64,000 nt of DNA, taken from Mixta calida (GTDB taxonomy: Bacteria > Pseudomonadota > Gammaproteobacteria > Enterobacterales > Enterobacteriaceae). This document shows positions 56,624 to 64,000 of the stretch, piece by piece (position 1 is the first letter of the stretch; each line of letters opens with the position of its first letter). The stretch is from contig NZ_CP026378.1 in the NCBI RefSeq assembly GCF_002953215.1, positions 2,214,540 through 2,278,539 of the forward strand. The letters are read 5' to 3'. The notes beneath the pieces were generated by a model. The model was not told where the DNA came from and searched no databases. It was given only the letters and a program-made list of their open reading frames with translations. The position numbers and the translations under genes are program-made.

Positions 56624-56662
56624 GGAAAAAGGAAGACGCAGGCCCGGCGGACAGCCTGCGTC
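56624..56662 (-). terminator. Terminator of ydcJ (minus strand)
   Basis: GACGCAGGC / GCCTGCGTC, a 9-bp stem with a 10-nt loop. On the minus strand it is followed by TTCCTTTTTCC. Confidence 0.7.
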
Positions 56663-56691
56663 GTAAAAGTAAAAACGGATAGCCGAATGTA

Positions 56692-58034
56692 TCAGGCATT
56701 CAGGCCGCAGCGTCGCAGGCTTTCCGCCTGTCGCGCGGCGTAGAGCGACATTTCATCAGTGATTTCGCAACCCAGCGCCGCTTCAAAATCAGCGCGGCTC
56801 GCCTGCATGGAGAAGCGCTCCTGCGCCCCTCGCCCAGGTTGGACTGGAAGATGCCAGCGGCGCTGACCGGTAAGAAATCCTCATAGATTTGCGGATCGGC
56901 CGTTAGCATTCCCTTCTCAATTAGCGTTTCGCAATCCGCATCCGGCGGCACGCCCTGCCGTCGCCCTTTTTCCGTCAGGCGATACTCAAACCAGGCGAGT
57001 TGCTGCTGACGCAGTTCGCGTTCGTTGTCCGGGAACTCGCTGAAGATGCGCGCCAACTGCTGCTGATGCTGCTGGTTGTCGCCGCCGCCGCTGCCCGCCT
57101 GCGCCAGCAGCCGGTCGTAACGCTCCCGGCCAGCAGGCGTCAGGGCGACGCCGCGCTGCTCGATCTCGCCGAAGCGGGCGGTATGACGCCCCTCTGCGCC
57201 ATCCTGAAAGATAACCGGCTCCTCCAACGCTTTAAAGCTGGTCTGCCGCAGCAGCAGCGGCACCTGACGGCGCGGCGGCCCTTCGATAATCGCCTTCGGC
57301 GTAATGCCATATTCAGGCATTAAGGCCTGCGCCCGATCGATATCGAGCGTGCGCGGCGTAAGATGGTTGATATGACAGCCAGGGAAGCAGACCACGTCGG
57401 CGATCAGCCGGTGCTGCTGATGCAGCGCCTCCCAGGTGGCGCGGTCGACGATGGTTTGCCGATGCCAGCGGAAGGTTTCCAGCGCTTCGCGCACAAATTC
57501 TTCGGCGCTCTGCTCGTCGAAGCCGCCCGTGCGCTGATGCTCTTCAATCAATGCCAGACAGCGCGGCGTAAAGATACGCCTTTTCGCCAGAATGGCCGCG
57601 GCCTGCTCGCGCAGCGCGCGATCTTCAATCAGCTCCAGCCGCAGCAACGACGTGAACAGGCGAAACGGATTGCGGCGCAGCGCATCCCCTTCATGCGGCC
57701 GGAACGCCGTCGAGTGAACCGGCACGCCCGCTGGCGCCAGATCGTAGTAGCCGACCGGATACATGCCCATAATGGCGAACAGCTGGCGCAAGGTGCTGAG
57801 TTCCTGCGCGCTGCCGACGCGGATGGCGCCGTGGCGCTCCACGCTCAGGCGCGCCAGTTCATCCGTCGCCGTCAGCCGCTCGGCCAGCGCGTTGTCCTGC
57901 GCCAGCACCTGCTGATTGACGTCCGCCACCAGCTGCAGCAGCGTGCCATACTGCGGCACTTCCTGCTGATACATCGTGGACATCGCCTGAGAAAAACGTT
58001 CACGGAGAATATCCGCGCTGACAAACTTTTCCAT
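56692..58034 (-). pseudogene. ydcJ: ydcJ (DUF1338, 2-oxoadipate dioxygenase/decarboxylase type) with a C-terminal frameshift
   Basis: The frame from ATG 58034 matches YdcJ/HglS up to FLPVSAAGIFQSNLGEG, then runs into unrelated residues. One more G in the G-run (CCCC at 56826-56829 on the + strand) would give AQERFSMQASRADFEAALG and end SLRRCGLNA at 56692, for 447 residues, the E. coli length. HglS turns 2-oxoadipate into D-2-hydroxyglutarate with Fe(II). Metal His in SVERHGAIRVG, further ligands near CFPGCHINHLTP and FGEIEQRG. The damage affects about 45 residues and may be an assembly error; the metal site is intact. Confidence 0.85.
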
Positions 58035-58169
58035 AGCCTCGCCTTTTTTGCGCTTACCTGATGCCACTGTAGAGCAAGCAAAAACGCGGCGGGAAAATCT
58101 TGTTAAATTTGTGATCGCCCTGGTGAAAGCCGCGCGACGACGACTGTCACGCACGCTTTACAAAAGGCA

Positions 58170-59480
58170 TTACCCCCAGCGCTGCTTCGCTATCAGCATC
58201 AGGGTGGTCAGCACCGCGGGCAACGCCAGCAGCATAAATATCTGGCTGAATGACCAGCCCAGCGTCAGCATCTGCGCGCCGACGACGGCGCTGAGGATGG
58301 CGCCGATGCGCCCGATGCCGTGCATCCAGCTGGAGCCGGTGGCGCGCGCCTGGGTCGGATAGTAGCTGGCCGCCAGCGCGTTCATGCCGGTGTTGGCGCC
58401 GTTAAAGCAGAAGCCGCAGCAAAAAGCGATGGTCGCCATCAGCAGCGGCTGCGCCGGCACGCAGCCCAACAAAATGGTGGCCAGCGCGCCGCCGAAATAG
58501 ATCGCCGCCAGCGCGAGGTTAGCGTTGACCCTGTCCATCAGCCAGCCGGCGAACAGCGACCCGACCGTGCCGCCCGCCTGATACATCGCGGTGATCAGCG
58601 CAGCGGCGGTAACGCTCAGCCCCAGATCGCCGATCAGCGCGGGCATCCAGCTGCCGATAAGGTAGACCAGAAACAGCCCCATAAAATAGCCGCCCCACAG
58701 CATCAGGCTGCCGAAGCGGTACTGCCCTGACAGCACGGTGCCGATGGCGCCAGCGTCCTGCGTTAAAACAGGGTAAAGGAAGGTGCTGTGGGGAGACGTC
58801 GCGCCGGGCCACATTTTTTCCACAATCGCCCGGATGCGCCACGCGGGCGCCTGCTGCGCCAGCAGAAAACGTACCGATTCCGGCAGGTAGCGCAGCAGCA
58901 GCGGCAGCAACAGCAGCGGCAGGATGCCGCCCATCAGCAATACCGCGTGCCAGCCGAACGTTGGGATCAGCCAGGAGGCGGCCACTCCGCCGCTGGCGGC
59001 GCCGAAGGTAAAACCGCAGAACACCACGGTAATCAGGAAGGCACGCTTACGCTCAGGGGCATATTCCGACACCAGCGTGCCGACGTTAGGCATCGCCGCG
59101 CCCAGCCCCAGCCCGGTCAGCAGGCGAAACAGCATCATCTGTTCGATGTTTTGCGCCATCGCCGTCGCCAGCGTCCAGACGCCGAAAAAGAAGACGCTGC
59201 AGATGATAATCCAGCGACGACCATAGCGATCCGCCAGCGGTCCGGCACACAGCGCGCCCAGCGCCAGCCCTACCAGCGCCGCGCCGATCGCCATGCCTAA
59301 CTGATGGCTGGTTATCGGCCACGCGCTGCGCAACGCGGGGGCGATAAACCCCATCAGGGCGATATCCATGCCGTCCAGCGCGACGATAATAAAGCTCAGC
59401 GCAATAACGCGTCGCTGGAAAGCGCTAAGTCCATGTTGGTTAATAAGCTGACGAACATCAATTGCCTTTATGCTGTCCAG
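58170..59480 (-). CDS. MFS transporter, aromatic acid/H+ symporter (AAHS) type
   Basis: 436 residues if read from CTG 59480. The first ATG in frame (59369, MDIALMGF) would remove half of helix 1; the frame upstream continues as DSIKAIDVRQLINQ, HGLSAFQRRVIALS, FIIVALDG, a normal AAHS N-terminus, and GGGAG lies six bases before the CTG. No ATG, GTG or TTG occurs in that stretch. Motif A-like GPLADRYGRRWII is present. It sits between ydcI and ydcJ on the ydcJ strand, so it probably imports the substrate of YdcJ or a precursor. Confidence 0.85.
   Translation of the reverse strand: MDSIKAIDVRQLINQHGLSAFQRRVIALSFIIVALDGMDIALMGFIAPALRSAWPITSHQLGMAIGAALVGLALGALCAGPLADRYGRRWIIICSVFFFGVWTLATAMAQNIEQMMLFRLLTGLGLGAAMPNVGTLVSEYAPERKRAFLITVVFCGFTFGAASGGVAASWLIPTFGWHAVLLMGGILPLLLLPLLLRYLPESVRFLLAQQAPAWRIRAIVEKMWPGATSPHSTFLYPVLTQDAGAIGTVLSGQYRFGSLMLWGGYFMGLFLVYLIGSWMPALIGDLGLSVTAAALITAMYQAGGTVGSLFAGWLMDRVNANLALAAIYFGGALATILLGCVPAQPLLMATIAFCCGFCFNGANTGMNALAASYYPTQARATGSSWMHGIGRIGAILSAVVGAQMLTLGWSFSQIFMLLALPAVLTTLMLIAKQRWG
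59478..59480 (-). promoter_or_regulatory. Probable CTG start codon of the AAHS transporter
   Basis: CTG preceded by GGGAG-TAGGAT on the minus strand. An in-frame TAG lies two codons upstream (59484-59486), so the gene cannot begin further out. Confidence 0.5.
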
Positions 59481-59805
59481 ATCCTACTCCCTGTAACTGG
59501 TTAACGGACGCTGCGTCCTGTCGCGATAAAACGGCCTATAATAGCGAAACGCAACCGCTTGCGGCTATGACTTTGCCGCTATATGAAATTTTCTCAACAC
59601 ATTGCGCCGCCTTTGCTGTACAGCGCTAACCGCCCGGTTCCATGCGAAAAAGTTATGGTGAGAGCGGCTTTAATTACTTCCTGACCCGAAAATTGGCCGA
59701 TTTTCTGCTCATGGGGCGAGAATGTTAATATTAATTTGCAATTAAGTTAACAAAATCGTCGTGAGACGCTTGCTTAATGTCTGCTGGCGTCTCTACTCTC
59801 TCTTC
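59481..59805. other. ydcI-transporter intergenic region
   Basis: 325 bases holding both divergent promoters. AT-rich toward ydcI. LysR-type T-N11-A sites are expected, but I cannot single one out. No gene seen. Confidence 0.45.
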
Positions 59806-60729
59806 ATGGACAAAAACTACCTGTTTAATCAGCGCATCCGTCTGCGCCATTTACATACTTTCGTTGCGGTCGCACAGCAAGGCACGCTGGGGCGCGCCGC
59901 GGAGACGCTCAGCCTGAGTCAACCCGCGCTGTCAAAAACGCTTAATGAGCTGGAGGAGCTTACCGGCGCGCGTCTGTTTGAACGCGGTCGGCTGGGCGCG
60001 CAGCTCACCACTATCGGCGAGCAGTTCCTGACCCATGCGGTCAAGGTGCTGGACGCCCTGAACCATGCCGGGCAGTCGTTCGCCAATCCAATCGGCGATC
60101 GACCTGTAATGATTCGTCTCGGCGCGTTGACCACCGCAGCGATGGGTATGCTGCCGCAGATCCTCGATCGCTTTCACCAGCAGCAGCCGCAGGCGACGGT
60201 GCAGGTGGCGACGTTGCATAATAATGTGTTGCTGGCAGGTCTGAAAGCGGGTGAATTCGATATCGGCATTGGACGCATGGCGGATGCCGATATGATGGCC
60301 GGGCTCTCATACGAGCTGCTGTTTCTGGAGTCGCTGCGGCTGGTAGTCAGACCGGAACATCCTCTTCTAAGTGACAACGTCACGCTATCCCGCGCGTTGC
60401 AATGGCCAGTGGTCATTTCACCTGAGGACACCGCGCCGCGCCGTATTGCGCAGGCGATGATGGATGAACAGGGTTGTACGCTGCCGCCTAACTGCGTCGA
60501 AACCTCCTCGACCTCGCTGGCGCGTCAACTGGCGCTGCGTTACGACTACGTCTGGTTTGTGCCTTCCGGCGCGGTAAAAGAAGATTTACTGCACAATTCA
60601 CTGGCCGCGCTGCCGATCGCCTCGCACGGTCCCGGCGAGCCGGTAGGCATTATTACCCGCTCCGGCCATCCTTTATGTCTCAGCGCAGAGATTTTGCTGG
60701 CGACCATCCGTAAATGTCATTCGGTCTAG
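59806..60729 (+). CDS. ydcI: LysR-family regulator YdcI
   Basis: 307 residues, exactly the E. coli YdcI length, and beginning MDKNYLFNQRIRLRHLHTF like it. HTH AVAQQGTLGRAAETLSLSQP; effector domain (about 95-300). YdcI has been linked to acid stress and to repression of nearby genes (family knowledge). The start is ATG 59806 by homology; there is no good ribosome site, and GTG 59761 is an alternative. It is divergent from the AAHS transporter and ydcJ, and resembles PcaQ-type regulators. Confidence 0.92.
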   Translation: MDKNYLFNQRIRLRHLHTFVAVAQQGTLGRAAETLSLSQPALSKTLNELEELTGARLFERGRLGAQLTTIGEQFLTHAVKVLDALNHAGQSFANPIGDRPVMIRLGALTTAAMGMLPQILDRFHQQQPQATVQVATLHNNVLLAGLKAGEFDIGIGRMADADMMAGLSYELLFLESLRLVVRPEHPLLSDNVTLSRALQWPVVISPEDTAPRRIAQAMMDEQGCTLPPNCVETSSTSLARQLALRYDYVWFVPSGAVKEDLLHNSLAALPIASHGPGEPVGIITRSGHPLCLSAEILLATIRKCHSV

Positions 60730-60769
60730 CGATAATCAGCGGCTGGCGAACGCCAGCCGGAAGGTGGGA

Positions 60770-61333
60770 TTAACGGCTGCGTTTCGCATGCCGCTCACGG
60801 TTATCAAGCCGCGCTTTTTCCGTTTTACGCATGCCGACATAAATCGCGCCGCTGCCGCCATGCTGCGGCTGCGCGATGCAAAACGCCTGCACATCTTCAA
60901 ACTGCTGTAGCCAGCGCGCCAGATAGCTGCGCACGATATTGGCGTGGGACTCATCCTCCCGTCCTTTGCCATGCACGATTAGCAGGTTGCGCAGGCTGTC
61001 CTTACGAGCCTCCATCATAAAAGCGAACAGCATCTGACGGCAGTTTTCTACCGGCTGGCGCAGCAGGTTAAGGCGGGCGTCGAGCGGATATTTCCCCAGA
61101 CGCAGCTTATCCAGCACGCCCTGCTGAATGCCTTCGGCTTTATATTCCAGAGGGTCGCTGAGCGGAACAATATCGAGGTAGCCTCGGGTCAGGAAGTTTT
61201 CCATTTCCTCATTCGCTGACTGCCGCGGCGCTTTGGGCGTCGGGGTTTTCAGCCAGTGAACATTTGCGCAATCTTTCAGCGGGGTGACATCTTCCATGGC
61301 GTCACGAAACAGATCTTTATCGTCAAGGTTCAT
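60770..61333 (-). CDS. smrA: Smr-domain protein SmrA (YdaL)
   Basis: 187 residues, the E. coli YdaL length. The C-terminal Smr domain (about 82-170) has LDARLNLLR in place of the LDLHG-type start, then LLIVHGKGREDESHANIVRSYL and HGGSGAIYVGMRK, the nicking-endonuclease signature. The N-terminal MNLDDKDLFRDAMEDVTPLK is family-typical. ATG 61333 by homology. It is 397 bases from fnr and divergent from it. Confidence 0.94.
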   Translation of the reverse strand: MNLDDKDLFRDAMEDVTPLKDCANVHWLKTPTPKAPRQSANEEMENFLTRGYLDIVPLSDPLEYKAEGIQQGVLDKLRLGKYPLDARLNLLRQPVENCRQMLFAFMMEARKDSLRNLLIVHGKGREDESHANIVRSYLARWLQQFEDVQAFCIAQPQHGGSGAIYVGMRKTEKARLDNRERHAKRSR

Positions 61334-61730
61334 GGGGCCTACCTCACGCCTGATATGTCGTGGCAATGCACGAAGAAGAAAAGTATTGCAGAGTCCCGGC
61401 AATTTTAACCGATAAGCGACCTGTTGCCAAAGGCGGTAAACGCGCGCTGCGGCCCCCTCCTTTCCGCTGCTTTTTTCATCACCCTGCCGGTGCTTTTTTA
61501 ACAGGTTACTTAAGTGTTAAAAATGCATTTTCATCTGAGCCCGGCAGGAAAAGCGCTTCAACTTCACTGATTAACAAAATAATGCACATTTTTTACCCTG
61601 ACGATTACATTGAGTTTATTGATTGATAACATCCCTGATTTTTATGCGGTTAAATGTGCGTTTATGCATTCCATTTCGCTCACGAAGAATGTTAAAATTG
61701 ACCTCAGTCAATTATCGTCGAGGATGTATG
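61334..61730. other. smrA-fnr intergenic region
   Basis: 397 bases without a supported gene. It holds the fnr promoter with the FNR box at 61698-61711 and the start of smrA. The middle is AT-rich. Confidence 0.5.
61698..61711 (+). promoter_or_regulatory. FNR box upstream of fnr
   Basis: TTGACCTCAGTCAA, symmetrical TTGAC-N4-GTCAA against consensus TTGAT-N4-ATCAA, 20 bases before the fnr start. Position over the leader is compatible with self-repression. Confidence 0.75.
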
Positions 61731-62483
61731 ATGATCCCGGAAAAACGAAGCATTCGTCGTATACAGTCTGGTGGATGCGCAATCCATTGTCAGGACTGCA
61801 GCATCAGTCAACTTTGTATTCCCTTCACGCTGAATGAACATGAGCTGGACCAGCTGGACAACATTATCGAGCGTAAAAAGCCGATTCAGAAAGGTCAGGC
61901 GCTGTTTAAAGCGGGTGATGAGCTGCGTTCGCTTTACGCCATTCGCTCCGGGACCATTAAAAGCTACACCATTACCGAACAGGGCGACGAGCAGATTACC
62001 GGCTTTCACCTTGCTGGCGACCTGGTCGGCTTTGACGCCATCGGTTCCGGTCACCACCCCAGCTTCGCGCAGGCGCTGGAAACCTCAATGGTATGCGAAA
62101 TTCCGTTTGAAACCCTGGACGATCTTTCCGGCAAAATGCCTGCCCTGCGTCAGCAAATGATGCGTCTGATGAGCGGCGAAATCAAAGGCGACCAGGATAT
62201 GATCCTGCTGCTGTCGAAGAAAAATGCCGAAGAGCGCCTGGCGGCCTTTATCTGGAATCTGGCGCGTCGCTTTGGACAGCGCGGCTTTTCCCAGCGCGAA
62301 TTCCGTCTCACCATGACGCGCGGCGATATCGGCAACTATCTCGGCCTGACGGTGGAAACCATCAGTCGCCTGCTGGGTCGCTTCCAGAAAAGCGGCATGC
62401 TGGCGGTTAAAGGCAAATATATCACTATCGAAAACCATCCCATGCTGGCCGAACTGGCGGGCCAGAGCCGCGGCGCAGCCTGA
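61731..62483 (+). CDS. fnr: Anaerobic regulator FNR
   Basis: 250 residues, the E. coli length. Global oxygen-responsive CRP-family regulator. [4Fe-4S] ligands lie in the N-terminal segment (three Cys in [16 protein letters not shown]; used ones Cys20, 23, 29) plus Cys122 in TSMVCEIPF. The C-terminal HTH contains [20 protein letters not shown] with the E..SR contacts. Of two adjacent ATGs (61728, 61731) I use the second, which gives MIPEKR and better spacing from AGGA. Confidence 0.98.
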   Translation: MIPEKRSIRRIQSGGCAIHCQDCSISQLCIPFTLNEHELDQLDNIIERKKPIQKGQALFKAGDELRSLYAIRSGTIKSYTITEQGDEQITGFHLAGDLVGFDAIGSGHHPSFAQALETSMVCEIPFETLDDLSGKMPALRQQMMRLMSGEIKGDQDMILLLSKKNAEERLAAFIWNLARRFGQRGFSQREFRLTMTRGDIGNYLGLTVETISRLLGRFQKSGMLAVKGKYITIENHPMLAELAGQSRGAA

Positions 62484-62600
62484 TATCTCGCCGGGTCACT
62501 ATTTGTTATTTTATTGATCCGGCTAGAACTTTTTCACTTTTTCCTGACCTGTTAATGGGCTATCTTTAGCTGACACGCTCTGGTGTTAGGAGAAGCCGTT

Positions 62601-63554
62601 ATGGTTAAGTATCAAAACATTCTGGTGGCGATAGATCCTGAGCAGGACGATCAGCCCGCGTTACGCCGGGCGGTCTACCTTAATCAGCGTATCGGCGGGA
62701 AAATTAAGGCTTTTTTGCCCATCTATGATTTTTCCTATGAAATGACCACCCTGCTCTCTCCTGATGAGCGCACCACCATGCGTAAAGGGGTGATCAGCCA
62801 ACGGACAGAATGGATTCGCGAGCAGGCGCATGCGTATCTCGAAGCGGGCGTCGATATCGAAATCAAGGTTGTCTGGCATAACCGCCCTTTCGAGGCGATT
62901 ATTCAGGAAGTCCTCTCCGGGCAACACGATCTGGTATTAAAAATGGCGCATCAGCACGATCGGCTGGAGTCGGTGATTTTTACTCCAACCGACTGGCATC
63001 TGCTGCGTAAGTGCCCCTGCCCGGTCTGGATGGTGAAAGATCAGCCCTGGCCGGAACAGGGCAAAGCGGTGGTCGCCGTTAACCTCGCCAGTGAAGAACC
63101 CCATCATGATGAGCTGAACCAGAAGCTGATCCGTGAAACCACCGAACTGGCGGCAATGGTTAACCATACCGAAGTGCATCTGGTCGGCGCTTACCCGGTT
63201 ACTCCGATTAATATCGCCATCGAACTGCCCGATTTCGATCCCAGCGTTTACAACGACGCTATTCGCGGCCAGCATCTGGTGGCGATGAAGGCGCTGCGGC
63301 AGAAGTTCGCCATTGATGAAAAGTTCACGCATGTCGCCAAGGGGCTGCCGGAAGAGGTGATTCCGGAACTGGCGGAACATCTGAACGCTGGCGTGGTGGT
63401 GCTGGGCACCATTGGCCGCACCGGGCTTTCCGCCGCGTTTTTAGGCAATACCGCCGAACAGGTGATCGACCATCTACGCTGCGATTTGCTGGTGATCAAG
63501 CCCGATAACTTCGCCTCGTCCATTGAGCTGGACGATGACGACGACGACGATTAA
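62601..63554 (+). CDS. uspE: Universal stress protein E
   Basis: 317 residues: two tandem Usp domains (about 1-150 and 160-310). N-terminal [20 protein letters not shown]; second-domain end [20 protein letters not shown] has the G-x-x-G-x-x-x-G-like nucleotide motif. Needed for DNA-damage resistance and motility/adhesion in E. coli. The start is ATG 62601 (GGAG upstream). It ends in an acidic tail with seven consecutive Asp. Next to fnr, as in E. coli. Confidence 0.96.
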   Translation: MVKYQNILVAIDPEQDDQPALRRAVYLNQRIGGKIKAFLPIYDFSYEMTTLLSPDERTTMRKGVISQRTEWIREQAHAYLEAGVDIEIKVVWHNRPFEAIIQEVLSGQHDLVLKMAHQHDRLESVIFTPTDWHLLRKCPCPVWMVKDQPWPEQGKAVVAVNLASEEPHHDELNQKLIRETTELAAMVNHTEVHLVGAYPVTPINIAIELPDFDPSVYNDAIRGQHLVAMKALRQKFAIDEKFTHVAKGLPEEVIPELAEHLNAGVVVLGTIGRTGLSAAFLGNTAEQVIDHLRCDLLVIKPDNFASSIELDDDDDDD

Positions 63555-63586
63555 CAGCGGTTATTGTTTTATTGCTGGCAAAAATA

Positions 63587-63626
63587 AAGCTGCCGTCAGT
63601 GCGAAAACCGACGGCAGCTTTTTTAT
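63587..63626. terminator. Bidirectional terminator between uspE and pntB
   Basis: AAGCTGCCGTC / GACGGCAGCTT, an 11-bp perfect stem, flanked by AAAAATA on the left and TTTTTTATC on the right. Serves both converging genes. Confidence 0.9.
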
Positions 63627-63637
63627 CGGGCAAGCCC

Positions 63638-64000
<363 letters not shown>

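Noticed and set aside
60371-60383. A further copy of the GTGAC-N3-GTCAC core within ydcI as a regulatory site
   Set aside because: It lies inside the coding sequence and encodes ordinary LysR residues (L-S-D-N-V-T-L), so I count it only as a sequence match and not as an operator.

Overview
The window looks like a chromosome segment of an enterobacterium. Many proteins are close, full-length relatives of Escherichia coli ones (AhpC, AhpF, RhaBADM/SR/T, AldA, Fnr, UspE, SmrA, SotB, YdcI/J/N/O, PqqU, PepT). The GC-rich codon use, the srfABC operon, a barnase/barstar pair and a cytoplasmic GH28 enzyme point to the Erwiniaceae (Pantoea, Mixta or Erwinia type). That placement is inference; no rRNA or other marker gene is present. 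I saw no tRNA, rRNA, CRISPR array, insertion sequence or prophage.

Layout: 1-8.3 kb holds the tail of an anion-symporter MFS gene, a small secreted protein, a chemoreceptor, the ahpCF peroxide operon, a DCC-family protein with a hypothetical partner, and arylamine N-acetyltransferase. 8.4-16.5 kb holds a secreted esterase, small hypothetical genes, a beta-hydroxyacid dehydrogenase-like gene, the TonB receptor pqqU, the divergent sutR/ydcO pair and a KGG-repeat stress protein. 16.8-24 kb is the srfABC operon: a membrane-anchored protein, an actin/Hsp70-like ATPase and a large P-loop GTPase-like protein. It is the least understood system here. 24-32.5 kb is an accessory stretch: barnase/barstar, a GH28 glycosidase with CRP- and KdgR-like sites, a MarA/SoxS-type activator, a hydrolase remnant, an Rrf2 regulator, a frameshifted MFS gene, and a MmyB-type regulator divergent from a DHA2 efflux pump.

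32.7-43 kb carries sotB and a contiguous L-rhamnose module (rhaM-D-A-B, rhaS-R, rhaT, then aldA). Uptake, isomerisation, phosphorylation, aldol cleavage and oxidation of the lactaldehyde product are thus encoded side by side. 43-47 kb is a beta-glucoside PTS operon (IIB, IIC, 6-phospho-beta-glucosidase, LacI-type regulator) without its own IIA. 47-54.7 kb has an orphan dipeptide-binding protein divergent from pepT, a basic amino-acid binding protein in an operon with a methionine-type aminotransferase, a LysR regulator and a second chemoreceptor. 54.9-61.3 kb has a type-B carboxylesterase, the ydcI / AAHS-type MFS / ydcJ module and smrA. The end carries fnr, uspE and the 3' part of pntB.

Points most worth a second look: srfABC; a dispersed GTGAC-N3-GTCAC palindrome; the regulatory region of the GH28 gene; a probable CTG start codon on the MFS gene next to ydcI; and two single-base frameshifts (the MFS gene near 28650 and ydcJ near 56827), which could be real or assembly errors.
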